A stretch of 64,000 nt of DNA from positions 23,880-87,879 of the forward strand of contig CAYSCS010000068.1 in assembly GCA_964429695.1 (NCBI GenBank), written 5' to 3'. Positions 46,738-55,959 of the stretch are shown in pieces. The stretch is from CAYSCS01 sp964429695. Its GTDB lineage: Bacteria > Acidobacteriota > Aminicenantia > Aminicenantales > Aminicenantaceae. Under the pieces are notes generated by a model. It ran no database searches. It had not been told where the DNA came from and saw only the letters and a list, made by a program, of their open reading frames with translations. The first letter of the stretch is position 1. Every line of letters begins with the position of its first letter. The translations under genes were made by a program, and so were the position numbers.

Positions 46738-47232
46738 TCATTTTTTAATTATTTTTCTCAGAACCTTCTGAATGTAATTCACTCGTTCGCTCACACGGCG
46801 GGGAGAGATGCCTAATCTCTTACCCACTTCCTCTCTTGAAAGCCCTTTATAATAATAGAGGTAGAGAAGCTCTCTGTAGCGTGGCTTGAGCTTTTTTAGA
46901 GCTTGAGCAATCAATTCCATTCTTTCCCTGTTTTCCACCTCCTCCTCCGGAGTGGGAAAAGGATTCGGCTCAGGAGCATGCTTCAGCACCTTGCTTTTTT
47001 CTCTTATGTAGTCGACTATCCTGCGGCTAGTAATGGTATAGATGAAGGTTCCTAGAGAAGATTCTCCCCTAAATTCACCCTTCTTTATTTTTTCTATGAC
47101 GTTGAGGATGATCTCACTGACAACATCTTCCCAGTCAGGATTGTTCGCCCCGAGCGACCTCTTCACCCTAAATCCGATGATAGGACGATAACGGATTATA
47201 ATCTCTTCGAAATCTGAATTATTCTTATTCAC
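46738..47232 (-). CDS. ECF-family RNA polymerase sigma factor
   Basis: 164 residues. Region 2 includes DWEDVVSEIILNVIEKI and the core-binding FIYTITSRRIVDYIREK; region 4 has LKPRYRELLYLYYYKGLSREEVGKRLGISPRRV, the helix-turn-helix that reads the -35. The start is GTG at 47232. It pairs with the anti-sigma gene downstream, a typical sigma/anti-sigma operon. A consensus TATAAT only seven bases before the GTG suggests a leaderless message, so the sigma gene may be read by the housekeeping polymerase rather than by itself. Confidence 0.92.
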   Translation of the reverse strand: MNKNNSDFEEIIIRYRPIIGFRVKRSLGANNPDWEDVVSEIILNVIEKIKKGEFRGESSLGTFIYTITSRRIVDYIREKSKVLKHAPEPNPFPTPEEEVENRERMELIAQALKKLKPRYRELLYLYYYKGLSREEVGKRLGISPRRVSERVNYIQKVLRKIIKK

Positions 47233-47239
47233 TTTTTTT

Positions 47240-47269
47240 ATTATATAAGAGGATTCTTTAAGTTAGCAA
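47240..47269 (-). promoter_or_regulatory. promoter of the ECF sigma operon
   Basis: Minus-strand TTGCTA (47269-47264), 18 bp, then perfect TATAAT (47245-47240), seven A bases, then the GTG start. The transcript start falls at or next to the start codon. Confidence 0.6.
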
Positions 47270-47292
47270 GCTCGCGTATTGGAATCATCTAA

Positions 47293-47469
47293 ACGGATGG
47301 AAACCTGAGCGTGCATCTCTCAAAGCTTGAAGAAGCAGGCTATATCTTAATTAGAAAATCTTTTCGAGGGAAAAAACCTCTTACCATGTGCTCGATTACC
47401 GAAAGAGGAAGAGAAGCGTTCGCTGCCTATCTCAAGGCCTTGGAGAGTTATCTCCCCCAAAAGAAATAA
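47293..47469 (+). pseudogene. 3' remnant of a winged-helix transcriptional regulator
   Basis: A plus-strand frame reads TDGNLSVHLSKLEEAGYI, then KSFRGKKPLTMCSITERGREA and ALESYLPQKK before TAA 47467. That is the second half of the MarR/ArsR-like winged-helix family with the HTH_34 domain: recognition helix, wing and C-terminal helix. An in-frame TAA at 47290 ends the frame on the left and the first half of the domain is missing. The nine codons left of it read LASSRIGII, possibly a scrap of the first helix next to an internal deletion. Confidence 0.7.
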
Positions 47470-47480
47470 AGACCTCTTCC

Positions 47481-48332
47481 CTAACGCTCCGCCCAGCCAA
47501 GTTTCTCCTGGAGAAGGTCAAAATAATTTCTTTTCGGTGAGGATATGAGACGGAGTTCATAGCTGCTCGTCTTTACCTCAACCACATCATTCTTCTCTAG
47601 AAGATTACCTCTTTGTCCATCAAGCGTAAGATAGACCTCCTCTCCTCCCGTAAGAAGCTGGATCTTTATTCGCGATTCTGAAGAAATCACCATCGGCCGA
47701 AAAGATAACGTATGAGGACATATAGGAGCGATGATGATGGCCGGGATGTAAGGCTGGATGATTGGTCCTCCAGCTGAGAGAGAGTAGGCAGTCGATCCCG
47801 TCGGGGTTGAGATGATGAGACCATCAGCCCTTAGGCTAGCGATTTTCTTTTCATCGATCCAGATAGTGAACTGAATCATCCTTGCCAGGGCACCCTTGTT
47901 AATCACCACATCATTCAAGCAGTAATATAATTTCCCCTTCGCCTCTGCCTCAAGCATCCTCCTCGGGCTTACAATCTCCTCATTTCCCTCAAGGAATGAT
48001 TCAAAAGTGAGATACATCTCTTCGAGGGGTACTTCTGTCAGAAAGCCAAGTGAGCCTAGGTTTACACCCAGGATAGGAACACCTTCCTGCGCTGCCAGAT
48101 GCGCCACGCTCAAGAGAGTCCCATCCCCTCCGAGAACCACAAGCAAATCAACTTTCCCTGGAAGCTCATCGCGTCTCACTCCCTGACCTCTTTTGAGTTT
48201 TTCTGCTGCCACTTCTTCCAGTAAACATCCAATTCCTCTCTTCTTGAAATAGCTGAGAAGCTCTTCGAGGATGCTCTCAATCCCTGGTGCATGAGGCTTG
48301 ATCACAACTCCAACCCGCTCAATGCTTCTCAT
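47481..48332 (-). CDS. nadK: NAD kinase
   Basis: 283 residues. It has the phosphate-binding VLGGDGTLLS, NLGSLGFLTE, the CLNDVVINKG loop and TPTGSTAYSLSAGGPI of the NadK/PpnK family. It phosphorylates NAD to NADP with ATP or polyphosphate. It overlaps the end of tlyA by 14 bases; tlyA-nadK adjacency is widespread. Confidence 0.95.
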   Translation of the reverse strand: MRSIERVGVVIKPHAPGIESILEELLSYFKKRGIGCLLEEVAAEKLKRGQGVRRDELPGKVDLLVVLGGDGTLLSVAHLAAQEGVPILGVNLGSLGFLTEVPLEEMYLTFESFLEGNEEIVSPRRMLEAEAKGKLYYCLNDVVINKGALARMIQFTIWIDEKKIASLRADGLIISTPTGSTAYSLSAGGPIIQPYIPAIIIAPICPHTLSFRPMVISSESRIKIQLLTGGEEVYLTLDGQRGNLLEKNDVVEVKTSSYELRLISSPKRNYFDLLQEKLGWAER

Positions 48333-49110
48333 TCCCTACTATCTCCTTAATCAGAGACTGAATCTCATTTCGCGAAAGATGACTCTCGCCATATCTTAGG
48401 TGAAGAAAAAATTCCTGATTTCCCCTCTGTCCCCTGAGCGAAGGCTTCATCAGGCCCCAAATTCCGAATCCTAGCTCCATCACTTCCTCCACCACTGATT
48501 TTAAAATCTGCTCATGGAGTTGGGGATCGCTAATGATACCCTTTTTCCCCACTTTTCCTTTTCCCGCCTCAAACTGAGGCTTTAGAAGAACTAGGATATC
48601 AGCCGAGGAGACAAAGGACTTCAAGGCAGGTAACACTTTGAGAATCGAAATGAAGGAAAGGTCCACTGTCACGAGGTCCAGCCTATCCCCAAAATCCTCT
48701 CTCTTTAAATAGCGAGCATTCTTCTCTATCATCACTACCCTGACGTCTCTTCTGAGCTTCCAATCAAGCTGAGTGGTATCCACATCCACGGCATAAACTT
48801 TCCTTGCTCCTCTTTGAAGAAGGCAGTCGGTAAAACCTCCAGTTGATGCCCCCAGGTCTGCTGCCACCATCCCTTTGACTCGAATCTGGAAAGAATCTAA
48901 AGCCTCCTCAAGCTTCAAGCCTCCCCGACTGACGTAGGGCATTCTCTCTTTGAGCACTATCTCCTTGGTCCTCTCTATCATCATGCCAGGCTTTTCTACT
49001 CTCTTGCCTGAGCAAAAGACAAGCCCCGCCATCACCAAAGCCCGAGCCTTCTCTCTCGTCTCTACTAGGCCTCTCTCCACAAGAAGCCTATCGATTCTTT
49101 CCTTATCCAT
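48319..49110 (-). CDS. tlyA: TlyA family rRNA 2'-O-methyltransferase (hemolysin-like)
   Basis: 263 residues from the ATG at 49110; a TTG at 49128 would add six. An S4 RNA-binding domain (about 3-60, RIDRLLVERGLVETREKARALV) leads into an FtsJ-type fold with ADLGASTGGFTDCLLQRG as SAM-binding motif, VTVDLSFIS and KPQFEAGKG. In mycobacteria TlyA methylates 16S and 23S rRNA cytidines; capreomycin-type drug susceptibility depends on it. A ribosome site is not obvious. Confidence 0.92.
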   Translation of the reverse strand: MDKERIDRLLVERGLVETREKARALVMAGLVFCSGKRVEKPGMMIERTKEIVLKERMPYVSRGGLKLEEALDSFQIRVKGMVAADLGASTGGFTDCLLQRGARKVYAVDVDTTQLDWKLRRDVRVVMIEKNARYLKREDFGDRLDLVTVDLSFISILKVLPALKSFVSSADILVLLKPQFEAGKGKVGKKGIISDPQLHEQILKSVVEEVMELGFGIWGLMKPSLRGQRGNQEFFLHLRYGESHLSRNEIQSLIKEIVGNEKH

Positions 49111-49151
49111 GTTATCTACAAAAAGCAAAATCCCTTATCCCTGCACCCGGT

Positions 49152-51113
49152 CTATTTTCCCCTCAACTTAAAAGAATTAATTTCATCCTCCCTTCTCTTT
49201 CTACCTTGGACCTTATTCCTTCTTTTTCCCTCAGCGTAGAATTCCCTGATCTGTCTCACAATCCCTTCCTCATCCAGAAGTAACCTCTTCTTTATCTCGG
49301 AAGCATCCCCCAGGGGGTAAATCTCAAGCGGAATCCCTATTCTCTTGAATCTTATCCTGAATTTCTCTTCCCTGTCTAAAACCTCTCTCACTGCACTCCC
49401 CATGCCTCCTGCAATCACTCCTTCCTCGGCGGTAATGATTACATCCGCCTTCCTCGCGAAGCCTAAAATCATCTCCTCATCCAGGGGTTTGGCAAACCTT
49501 GCATTTGCCACAGCCAGACTTATTCCTTCCTTCTCCAGCCTCTCTGCCGCTTTAAGAGAGGGATAGACCATGCTCCCCAGGGCGAAGAGTAAATCTTTGC
49601 CCTCTTTGAGAAGCTCGCTCTTCCCCACAGGGATTATCTTCAACTCCTCATCCAGCTTTACTCCATAACCTTTTCCTTTAGGAAAACGAAGGGCAGCAGG
49701 ATGGGGATAAGAAAGCGCTGAATAAAGCATGTGGCGAAGCTCATTTTCATCTTTAGGTGCCATGAGAATAATGTTGGGCATGTGACGCAGATAGACTATG
49801 TCGTTAATTCCTTGGTGGGTAGGACCATCTGCAGAAACAATCCCTGCCCTGTCCAAAGCAAACACCACGGGTACATCCATCAGACAAACGTCGTGATAAA
49901 TCTGATCATAGGCTCTCTGAAGAAAGGTAGAATAGATGGCTACTACAGGCTTAAACCCATTCAGAGCCAATCCAGTCGCAAAATCTACGGCATGTTGCTC
50001 GGCAATCCCTACATCGAAAAACCGCTCAGGAAAAAAATCAGCAAATTGCTTAAGTCCTGTGCCATCCGGCATCGCAGCCGTGATTGCCATCACTTTAGGG
50101 TCTCTTCTGGCAATCTCACACATCGTCTCCCCAAACACTGAAGAATAAGTCGGCGTCTTATCTTTTTCCTTGATTTCACCTGTTCTGAGGTCAAAAGGCG
50201 AGGCACTGTGAAATAGGGAAGGATTCTTTTGTGCAGGAAGATATCCCCTCCCTTTCTGCGTTACACAATGAATGAGGACAGGCCCATCGTAAGTCTTTGC
50301 TTCCTCAAAAACTTCTATCAAAGAGCCAAGACTGTGTCCTTGGACAGGCCCAACATACTTTATCCCTAACTCCTCAAAGACAAGCCCGGGAAAGAATGTC
50401 TTCTTGATTACTTCCTCAATCGTGCGTGCCACCTTGATCATCGGCCACCCCAAGGTGGGAATAGACTTGAGGATGGTTTTGGCATAGTCTTTGATTCTCA
50501 GGTAATACTGACCGGAGACAAGGTAGGAAAAATATTTTGAAAGCGCACCAACATTGGCAGAGATGGACATCTCGTTGTAGTTGAGAACCATGATCATTCT
50601 CTCCCTGAGGTGGCCGATTTGGTTCAATGCTTCCCAGGAAACACCGCCCGTAAGACTGCCGTCTCCAACCACAACGATTACATGATAATCTTCCTTCTTC
50701 TTGTCCCGAGCCACTGCCATGCCTAGACCCGCTGAGAGGGCAGTCGAAGCATGGCCTGTGTTATAAACGTCATACTCGCTCTCTTCCCGGCTGGGAAACC
50801 CGCACAGCCCTTCAAACTTACGCAGATTCTTGAAGAAAGCCTTTCTGCCCGTAATTATCTTATGAGTATAGCATTGATGTCCCACATCCCAGATAATCTT
50901 GTCCCTCGGCGCATCGAACACATAATGAAGAGCAAGCGTAAGCTCCACCACACCCAGGTTAGGCGAAAGATGTCCTCCATTTCGAGAGACGACTTCAAGA
51001 ATTAGCCCCCTTATTTCTCTCGCTAATCTAGCCAGCTCCTGGAGAGAGAGCTTCTTGAGGTCTGAAGGATAATTGATCCTTTCCAGAACCTTTAATTTAT
51101 TCTTTTCCTCCAT
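49152..51113 (-). CDS. dxs: 1-deoxy-D-xylulose-5-phosphate synthase
   Basis: 653 residues from the ATG at 51113 (another ATG at 51119); the longer GTG/TTG-type extension lies inside ispA and is not family-like. Thiamine diphosphate motifs are present: VGDGSLTGGVSWEALN (GDG...N) and, in the second domain, FDVGIAEQHAVDFATGLA. It condenses pyruvate with glyceraldehyde-3-phosphate, the first committed step of the MEP isoprenoid pathway. It overlaps ispA by 17 bases. Confidence 0.95.
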   Translation of the reverse strand: MEEKNKLKVLERINYPSDLKKLSLQELARLAREIRGLILEVVSRNGGHLSPNLGVVELTLALHYVFDAPRDKIIWDVGHQCYTHKIITGRKAFFKNLRKFEGLCGFPSREESEYDVYNTGHASTALSAGLGMAVARDKKKEDYHVIVVVGDGSLTGGVSWEALNQIGHLRERMIMVLNYNEMSISANVGALSKYFSYLVSGQYYLRIKDYAKTILKSIPTLGWPMIKVARTIEEVIKKTFFPGLVFEELGIKYVGPVQGHSLGSLIEVFEEAKTYDGPVLIHCVTQKGRGYLPAQKNPSLFHSASPFDLRTGEIKEKDKTPTYSSVFGETMCEIARRDPKVMAITAAMPDGTGLKQFADFFPERFFDVGIAEQHAVDFATGLALNGFKPVVAIYSTFLQRAYDQIYHDVCLMDVPVVFALDRAGIVSADGPTHQGINDIVYLRHMPNIILMAPKDENELRHMLYSALSYPHPAALRFPKGKGYGVKLDEELKIIPVGKSELLKEGKDLLFALGSMVYPSLKAAERLEKEGISLAVANARFAKPLDEEMILGFARKADVIITAEEGVIAGGMGSAVREVLDREEKFRIRFKRIGIPLEIYPLGDASEIKKRLLLDEEGIVRQIREFYAEGKRRNKVQGRKRREDEINSFKLRGK

Positions 51114-51957
51114 TTCCATCCAGTAAAATCGAAGCAAGATAAAAAAGCTCTTCAGAGCTGATTTCTGCCATTTGAAGAGCCTGATTTGCCTTTCTGACAA
51201 AATTCGATAACTTTTCCCTTGCTACTTCAAGCCCAAAAAGAAGCACAGAGTTTGGCCTTGCAAGCGAGGCGTGCTTCTCATCTGAGAGAGAATCAAGGAT
51301 GTCGTCTCTTATCTGAAAGGCAAGCCCCAAGTTTCTTCCATATTCGAGAATACCCTCCATCTGAAGGGGGGTAGCCTCGCCGAGGAGCGCACCAACTTTC
51401 ACAGAAGCAATAATTAGAGAGGCTGTTTTTTTGAGAACGAGAGAAAGATATTCATCCTCCGTCATCTTGGGAGAAGAAATGATATCCATCAATTGTCCCT
51501 CAATCATTCCCTTGACTCCGGCAAGACGGCTTATTTCTTCAATGAGCTTATTTTTTTGCCGCAGGAGGCGCTCTTCCACAGGTGCTTCGGCAAGAGTCTC
51601 AAAAGCAAGAGTCAGAAGCCCATCTCCTGCGAGTAATGCCACCTCTTCACCATAAGTCTTATGGCATGAGGGCTTCCCTCGACGAAAATCATCGTTATCC
51701 ATGCAGGGTAAGTCGTCATGAATCAGGGAATAGTTGTGGATCAACTCCAGAGCACAGGCAAAAGGAAGAAGAATTTCCTCAGAAACTTTGAAAAATTCAC
51801 CTGAAGAAAGAACAAGCAGAGGTCGAAAACGTTTCCCCCCACCAAGAACCGCATAGCGCATCGCCTGAAAAAGCAGAGAATCGCTTTGAGAAAGGATGCG
51901 CCCCAGCTCTTTCTCCACGGCTTCCTTCTTCTTCTTCAGTCTTTCCTTTATCGTCAT
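51097..51957 (-). CDS. ispA: polyprenyl synthetase (geranyl/farnesyl diphosphate synthase)
   Basis: 286 residues. The first Asp-rich motif is DDLPCMDNDD and the second FQIRDDILD; GGGKRFRPLL is the IPP-binding loop. It chains IPP onto DMAPP to give C10-C15 diphosphates for quinones and undecaprenyl carrier. Gene order xseA-xseB-ispA-dxs is classical. Confidence 0.94.
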   Translation of the reverse strand: MTIKERLKKKKEAVEKELGRILSQSDSLLFQAMRYAVLGGGKRFRPLLVLSSGEFFKVSEEILLPFACALELIHNYSLIHDDLPCMDNDDFRRGKPSCHKTYGEEVALLAGDGLLTLAFETLAEAPVEERLLRQKNKLIEEISRLAGVKGMIEGQLMDIISSPKMTEDEYLSLVLKKTASLIIASVKVGALLGEATPLQMEGILEYGRNLGLAFQIRDDILDSLSDEKHASLARPNSVLLFGLEVAREKLSNFVRKANQALQMAEISSEELFYLASILLDGNGGKE

Positions 51958-51963
51958 TTCCCA

Positions 51964-52254
51964 TCAAAAAAGGGAGCCATCTTCCCCCTCTCCTTTTTCC
52001 TCTTCTCTTTCGGAAGAAGAAAAATCCTCCCTCTCGAGGACAAAGGGCTGAGCCTCGACTTTTCCTTTCTCATTCTTGAGCAGAATTTCTACCTTCTTCT
52101 CTGCCTTCTCCAGCTCTTCCCTCAAAAACCTGGCCAGTTTCACGCCTTTTTCAAAGAGCTTCAATGATTCGTTGAGGGATAATCCACCCCCTTCAAGTTT
52201 CTCTACAATTGCTTCTAACTCTTCCATTGCCTTTTCGAAGCTAGGTTCATTCAT
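51964..52254 (-). CDS. xseB: exodeoxyribonuclease VII small subunit
   Basis: 96 residues. The conserved part is FEKAMEELEAIVEKLEGGGLSLNESLKLFEKG (first 40 residues), followed by a charged, variable tail longer than the 75-80 residues usual for XseB. Several copies bind each XseA to make the nuclease. Its ATG overlaps the xseA stop by four bases. Confidence 0.94.
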   Translation of the reverse strand: MNEPSFEKAMEELEAIVEKLEGGGLSLNESLKLFEKGVKLARFLREELEKAEKKVEILLKNEKGKVEAQPFVLEREDFSSSEREEEKGEGEDGSLF

Positions 52255-53585
52255 CTTTTCTCCTTTGTGAGGCGAGATTGGATTTCCCTTACTCTGTCAA
52301 CTTCTTTCACAAAACAGATAAATTCTCCTTTGAAAAAGGAAACTGTGACCTCATCCTCTTTATTAACCTCTTCGATTTTTCGAATGAGACGCTCGCCTCC
52401 ATTAGTCCAGCAGATTGTATATCCTTTTTTTAATATATTCAGAGGACTCAGGTTGTGCAACCCCGCAGAAAGCCTCTCCCAGTGTGCGCTAAAATGCTGG
52501 ATCTCCTTTTTAATAACACTTTGCATCTTTTCCTGGATTAGGGTTAATTTTGCCCTTGCTTCAGTGATTAGCTGTCGCGTACCGTGAAAGCTTTCCCACA
52601 CCTTTTGCTCAAGTTCATCAATCTTCTGCTCGAGGTTAAGTAGCTTTACCTTGAAATTGGGGAATGCCCGATGTTGAAGGAGACTGAGAACCTTGTTTCT
52701 TCTTTCCTCGAAGAGATATCTGTAGGCCTGGATTATTCTCTTCTCCATACTTTCGATGCGCTCTAAAAAAGCCTCTTCCTTCTCGATAACCATTTCCGCA
52801 GCGGCAGAAGGGGTCGAAGCGCGGAGATCGGCTACAAAATCGGCAATGGTGAAGTCTATCTCATGTCCAACCGCGGAAATGATGGGAATGGGACAGCGGA
52901 AAATTGCTCTGGCAACTTTCTCTTCATTGAAAGCCCACAAGTCTTCGATCGAGCCTCCACCTCTACCCACGATGATTGCATCTAAATCAGGAATCTTACC
53001 CAGATATTCAATTCCTTCCACAATTTCCTCTGCAGCTCCCTCCCCTTGAACCTTCACTGGATAGAGGAGAAGATGGAGCCGGGCGAAACGCCTCTCCAGG
53101 GTTCGGATGATATCCACGATGGCAGCTCCCCTCGGTGAAGTGACAACCCCCACTTTTTTGGGAAAAAGAGGAAGCCTCTTTTTGTGCTGGGGGTCAAAAA
53201 GCCCTTCTTTCTTTAGTTTTTCCTTGAGCTGCTCGAAGGCAAGCTGAAGGGCTCCTTTTCCCTTGGGCTCAACCACTTCTGCTATGAGCTGGAGCTCTCC
53301 CCTAGATTCATAGACATTTATCCTTCCCTTACAGATTACCTTGAGCCCGTCCTTGATTTCAAAGGGAATAAGCCTTGCTTCAGAGCGAAAGATTACCACC
53401 CTCAACTGACAGGACTCATCCTTCAGAGTGAAATAAAGATGCCCGGATGGGTAACGACGGAAATTGGATATCTCCCCTTCGACCCAGACAAAGGGAAAAG
53501 CACTCTCCAGCTCAAGCCTAACCAGCCTTATGATTTCGGAGACGGTATAGATTCTATCAGGCTTCGTCAGATAATCTTGCTCCAT
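52251..53585 (-). CDS. xseA: exodeoxyribonuclease VII large subunit
   Basis: 444 residues from the ATG at 53585, which has GAGGAAGAGA upstream; a longer start at 53642 lies deep in ymdB. The N-terminal OB fold (VWVEGEISNFRRYPSGHLYFTLKD) and catalytic domain (GVVTSPRGAAIVDI, VGRGGGSIEDLWAFNEE, GHEIDFTIADFVADLRASTPSAAAE) are present. The enzyme degrades single-stranded DNA in either direction. It starts 29 bases within ymdB. Confidence 0.95.
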   Translation of the reverse strand: MEQDYLTKPDRIYTVSEIIRLVRLELESAFPFVWVEGEISNFRRYPSGHLYFTLKDESCQLRVVIFRSEARLIPFEIKDGLKVICKGRINVYESRGELQLIAEVVEPKGKGALQLAFEQLKEKLKKEGLFDPQHKKRLPLFPKKVGVVTSPRGAAIVDIIRTLERRFARLHLLLYPVKVQGEGAAEEIVEGIEYLGKIPDLDAIIVGRGGGSIEDLWAFNEEKVARAIFRCPIPIISAVGHEIDFTIADFVADLRASTPSAAAEMVIEKEEAFLERIESMEKRIIQAYRYLFEERRNKVLSLLQHRAFPNFKVKLLNLEQKIDELEQKVWESFHGTRQLITEARAKLTLIQEKMQSVIKKEIQHFSAHWERLSAGLHNLSPLNILKKGYTICWTNGGERLIRKIEEVNKEDEVTVSFFKGEFICFVKEVDRVREIQSRLTKEKR

Positions 53586-54378
53586 TCTCTTCCTCAATGA
53601 TTGTCTCTCTGTGGATGGAAATGCCTTTGCCGGTTGAGGCATTGATTTCTATCAGCACAGAGGAAAAAATCGTTCTCCCCCTCCCAGGCTCGAAGCGCTG
53701 GGGCATAGAGGTCAGGAAACGTCTGATCGCCTGCTCAGGGCGAATCCCGATGACCGAATCATAACCACCTATCATCCCCACATCGCTGATGTATGCGGTT
53801 CCCTGGGGAAGAATCCTCTCATCTGCCGTAGGCACATGAGTATGAGTGCCGATGACGGCTGATACTCTGCCATCCAGATAAAAACCCAAGGCTTGCTTTT
53901 CAGAAGTAGCTTCAGCGTGAAAATCGACAATGATTATGGGGGTAATTTCTCTCAGTTTTCTGACTTCATCCTCGGCTACCCTAAATGGACAGTCAATCGG
54001 CTCCATGAAAACTCGTCCCTGGAGGTTAATAATTCCCACCTTGATTCCATCTTTCTCCCCGAACACGTACGTTCCCCTGCCCGGAGTTAAGGGGGGATAG
54101 TTTGCTGGGCGCAAGAGCCTCGGCTCTTTCAGCAGAAAGCCACATACTTCCTTTTTGTCCCAGATATGATTTCCCGAAGTCAGGACATCGACATGAGAGA
54201 GGAGTTCATTCGCAATTTCCTCTGTTATTCCGATGCCTCCTGCAGCATTCTCACCATTAGCGACGAGCAAAAAAGGTGAATATTTATCTTTGAGCAGAGG
54301 AAGATATTTTTTCAAAGCCGTGCGACCTGGACGTCCAACAATGTCCCCAAGGAAAAGACAGCTTATTTTATCGAGCAT
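53557..54378 (-). CDS. ymdB: YmdB-type metallophosphoesterase (TIGR00282)
   Basis: 273 residues. Metal ligands are in LGDIVGRPGR, NGENAAGGIG, TSGNHIWDKKE, VDFHAEATSEK and GTHTHVPTADE. YmdB of Bacillus is a cyclic-nucleotide 2',3'-phosphodiesterase that affects RNA turnover and development; it is almost always next to rny, as here. It overlaps rny by 11 bases. Confidence 0.93.
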   Translation of the reverse strand: MLDKISCLFLGDIVGRPGRTALKKYLPLLKDKYSPFLLVANGENAAGGIGITEEIANELLSHVDVLTSGNHIWDKKEVCGFLLKEPRLLRPANYPPLTPGRGTYVFGEKDGIKVGIINLQGRVFMEPIDCPFRVAEDEVRKLREITPIIIVDFHAEATSEKQALGFYLDGRVSAVIGTHTHVPTADERILPQGTAYISDVGMIGGYDSVIGIRPEQAIRRFLTSMPQRFEPGRGRTIFSSVLIEINASTGKGISIHRETIIEEENGARLSDEA

Positions 54379-55930
54379 ATTCCACTGCTCTCATTTCTCG
54401 AATGACAGTCACCTTAATCTGACCTGGATACTCAAGTTCCTGTTTTATCTTCTGGGCTATCTCTTTAGCAGCGAGGATCGCCTTTTCATCCGAAATTCTC
54501 TGACTCTCGACGATTATTCTAATTTCTCTTCCTGCCTGGAGAGCAAAGGCCTTAGCCACACCATCATACGATTTGGCGATCTCCTCCAGCTTTTCCAACC
54601 TCTTGATGTAGGCCTCCAGAAGTTCACGCCGAGCACCAGGGCGTGCTGCGGAGAGGGTGTCGGCTGCCTGAACAAGGACTGCCTCAATGCTAGGAAAATC
54701 GACGTCCCGATGATGGGAAGCAATCGCCTGCACTACCGCCTCTGATTCTCCGTACTTTTTGGCAAGCTCTACGCTTAACTCGGTATGCGTTCCCTCAACC
54801 TCTCTATCAACTGCTTTCCCGATGTCATGAAGCAACCCTGCCCTCAAACCTACCGTGGCATTTGCACCAATTTCCTTAGCCATAAGAGCCGCAAGATAGG
54901 CCACTTCTTTGGAATGCTGAAGAACATTCTGGCCATAACTCGTGCGGTACTTAAGCTTACCAAGAAGCTTTACAAGCTCAGGATGCATGTCCTGAATCCT
55001 GAATTCGAGAACCACCGATTCTCCTTCTTGTTTTATTTCCTGCTCTAGCTCTCCCTTGACTTTCTCTACTACTTCTTCAATACGAGCAGGATGGATGCGA
55101 CCATCAACTACGAGTTTCTCGATGGCGAGTCGAGCCAACTCTCTACGGATTGGATCAAAACTCGAAAGGATGACTGCTTCTGGGGTGTCGTCCACGATGA
55201 TGTCCACTCCTGTAGCCAGTTCAAGTGCCCTGATATTGCGTCCTTCTCTTCCGATTATCCTTCCTTTCATGTCGTCAGAAGGAAGGTCAACCACAGAAAC
55301 CGTTGTCTCCACCACATGCTCTGCAGCTGAACGCTGGATTGCCTGACTGATGATTTCACGGGCGATAATCTGACTTCTTTCTCGAGTTTCTTCCTCTATT
55401 TTCTTCAGGGTCTGAACGGCCTCGAGTTTTGCCTCATCCTCTATTTTTTTTGCCAGCTCCCTCTTTGCCTCCTCTTGAGTCAAACCTGAAATCCTCTCCA
55501 GCTCCCTCCTCGCTTCCTCAACAAGTTCATCATACAACTTCTTTTGCTCTTCAATCTCCTTTTCCATCAAAGAAATTTTGCGTTCTTTGATTGAAAATTC
55601 CCTTTCTTTCCTTTCTAAAAGCTGAAGTTTCCTTTCTAAATTCTCCTCTCGGTGAACAAGCCTTCTTTCCATCTGATTCAGCTTCATTCTCTGCTCACGA
55701 GTCTGACGTTCAAACTCTGCCTTGAGGTTTAAATATTTTTCCTTGGCCTCGAGCGAGGAGTCCTGCTTTATCTTCTCAGCCTCTGCTTTAACCTTTTCTA
55801 AAATCTCTTTAGCTTCCTGACGAGCCCTGAAGATTGCCCTTACCCCTAGAACCCTCTTGACTACAAGATAGATTATCACCCCGCAGAGGAAAAAAATGAT
55901 GGAAACGAGAATCAACGACGTTAAATTCAT
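54368..55930 (-). CDS. rny: ribonuclease Y
   Basis: 520 residues from the ATG at 55930, chosen because AAGGAGG lies eight bases upstream. One N-terminal transmembrane helix, a long coiled coil (about 30-195), a KH domain with GRIIGREGRNIRALE, and an HD domain with HDIGKA (catalytic His-Asp). RNase Y starts mRNA decay at the membrane; RicT encoded in this window is a known helper in Bacillus. The gap to zapA holds a putative 6S RNA. Confidence 0.95.
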   Translation of the reverse strand: MNLTSLILVSIIFFLCGVIIYLVVKRVLGVRAIFRARQEAKEILEKVKAEAEKIKQDSSLEAKEKYLNLKAEFERQTREQRMKLNQMERRLVHREENLERKLQLLERKEREFSIKERKISLMEKEIEEQKKLYDELVEEARRELERISGLTQEEAKRELAKKIEDEAKLEAVQTLKKIEEETRERSQIIAREIISQAIQRSAAEHVVETTVSVVDLPSDDMKGRIIGREGRNIRALELATGVDIIVDDTPEAVILSSFDPIRRELARLAIEKLVVDGRIHPARIEEVVEKVKGELEQEIKQEGESVVLEFRIQDMHPELVKLLGKLKYRTSYGQNVLQHSKEVAYLAALMAKEIGANATVGLRAGLLHDIGKAVDREVEGTHTELSVELAKKYGESEAVVQAIASHHRDVDFPSIEAVLVQAADTLSAARPGARRELLEAYIKRLEKLEEIAKSYDGVAKAFALQAGREIRIIVESQRISDEKAILAAKEIAQKIKQELEYPGQIKVTVIREMRAVEYAR

Positions 55931-55959
55931 CTTGACCACCTCCTTTCAGGCGCGTCAAA

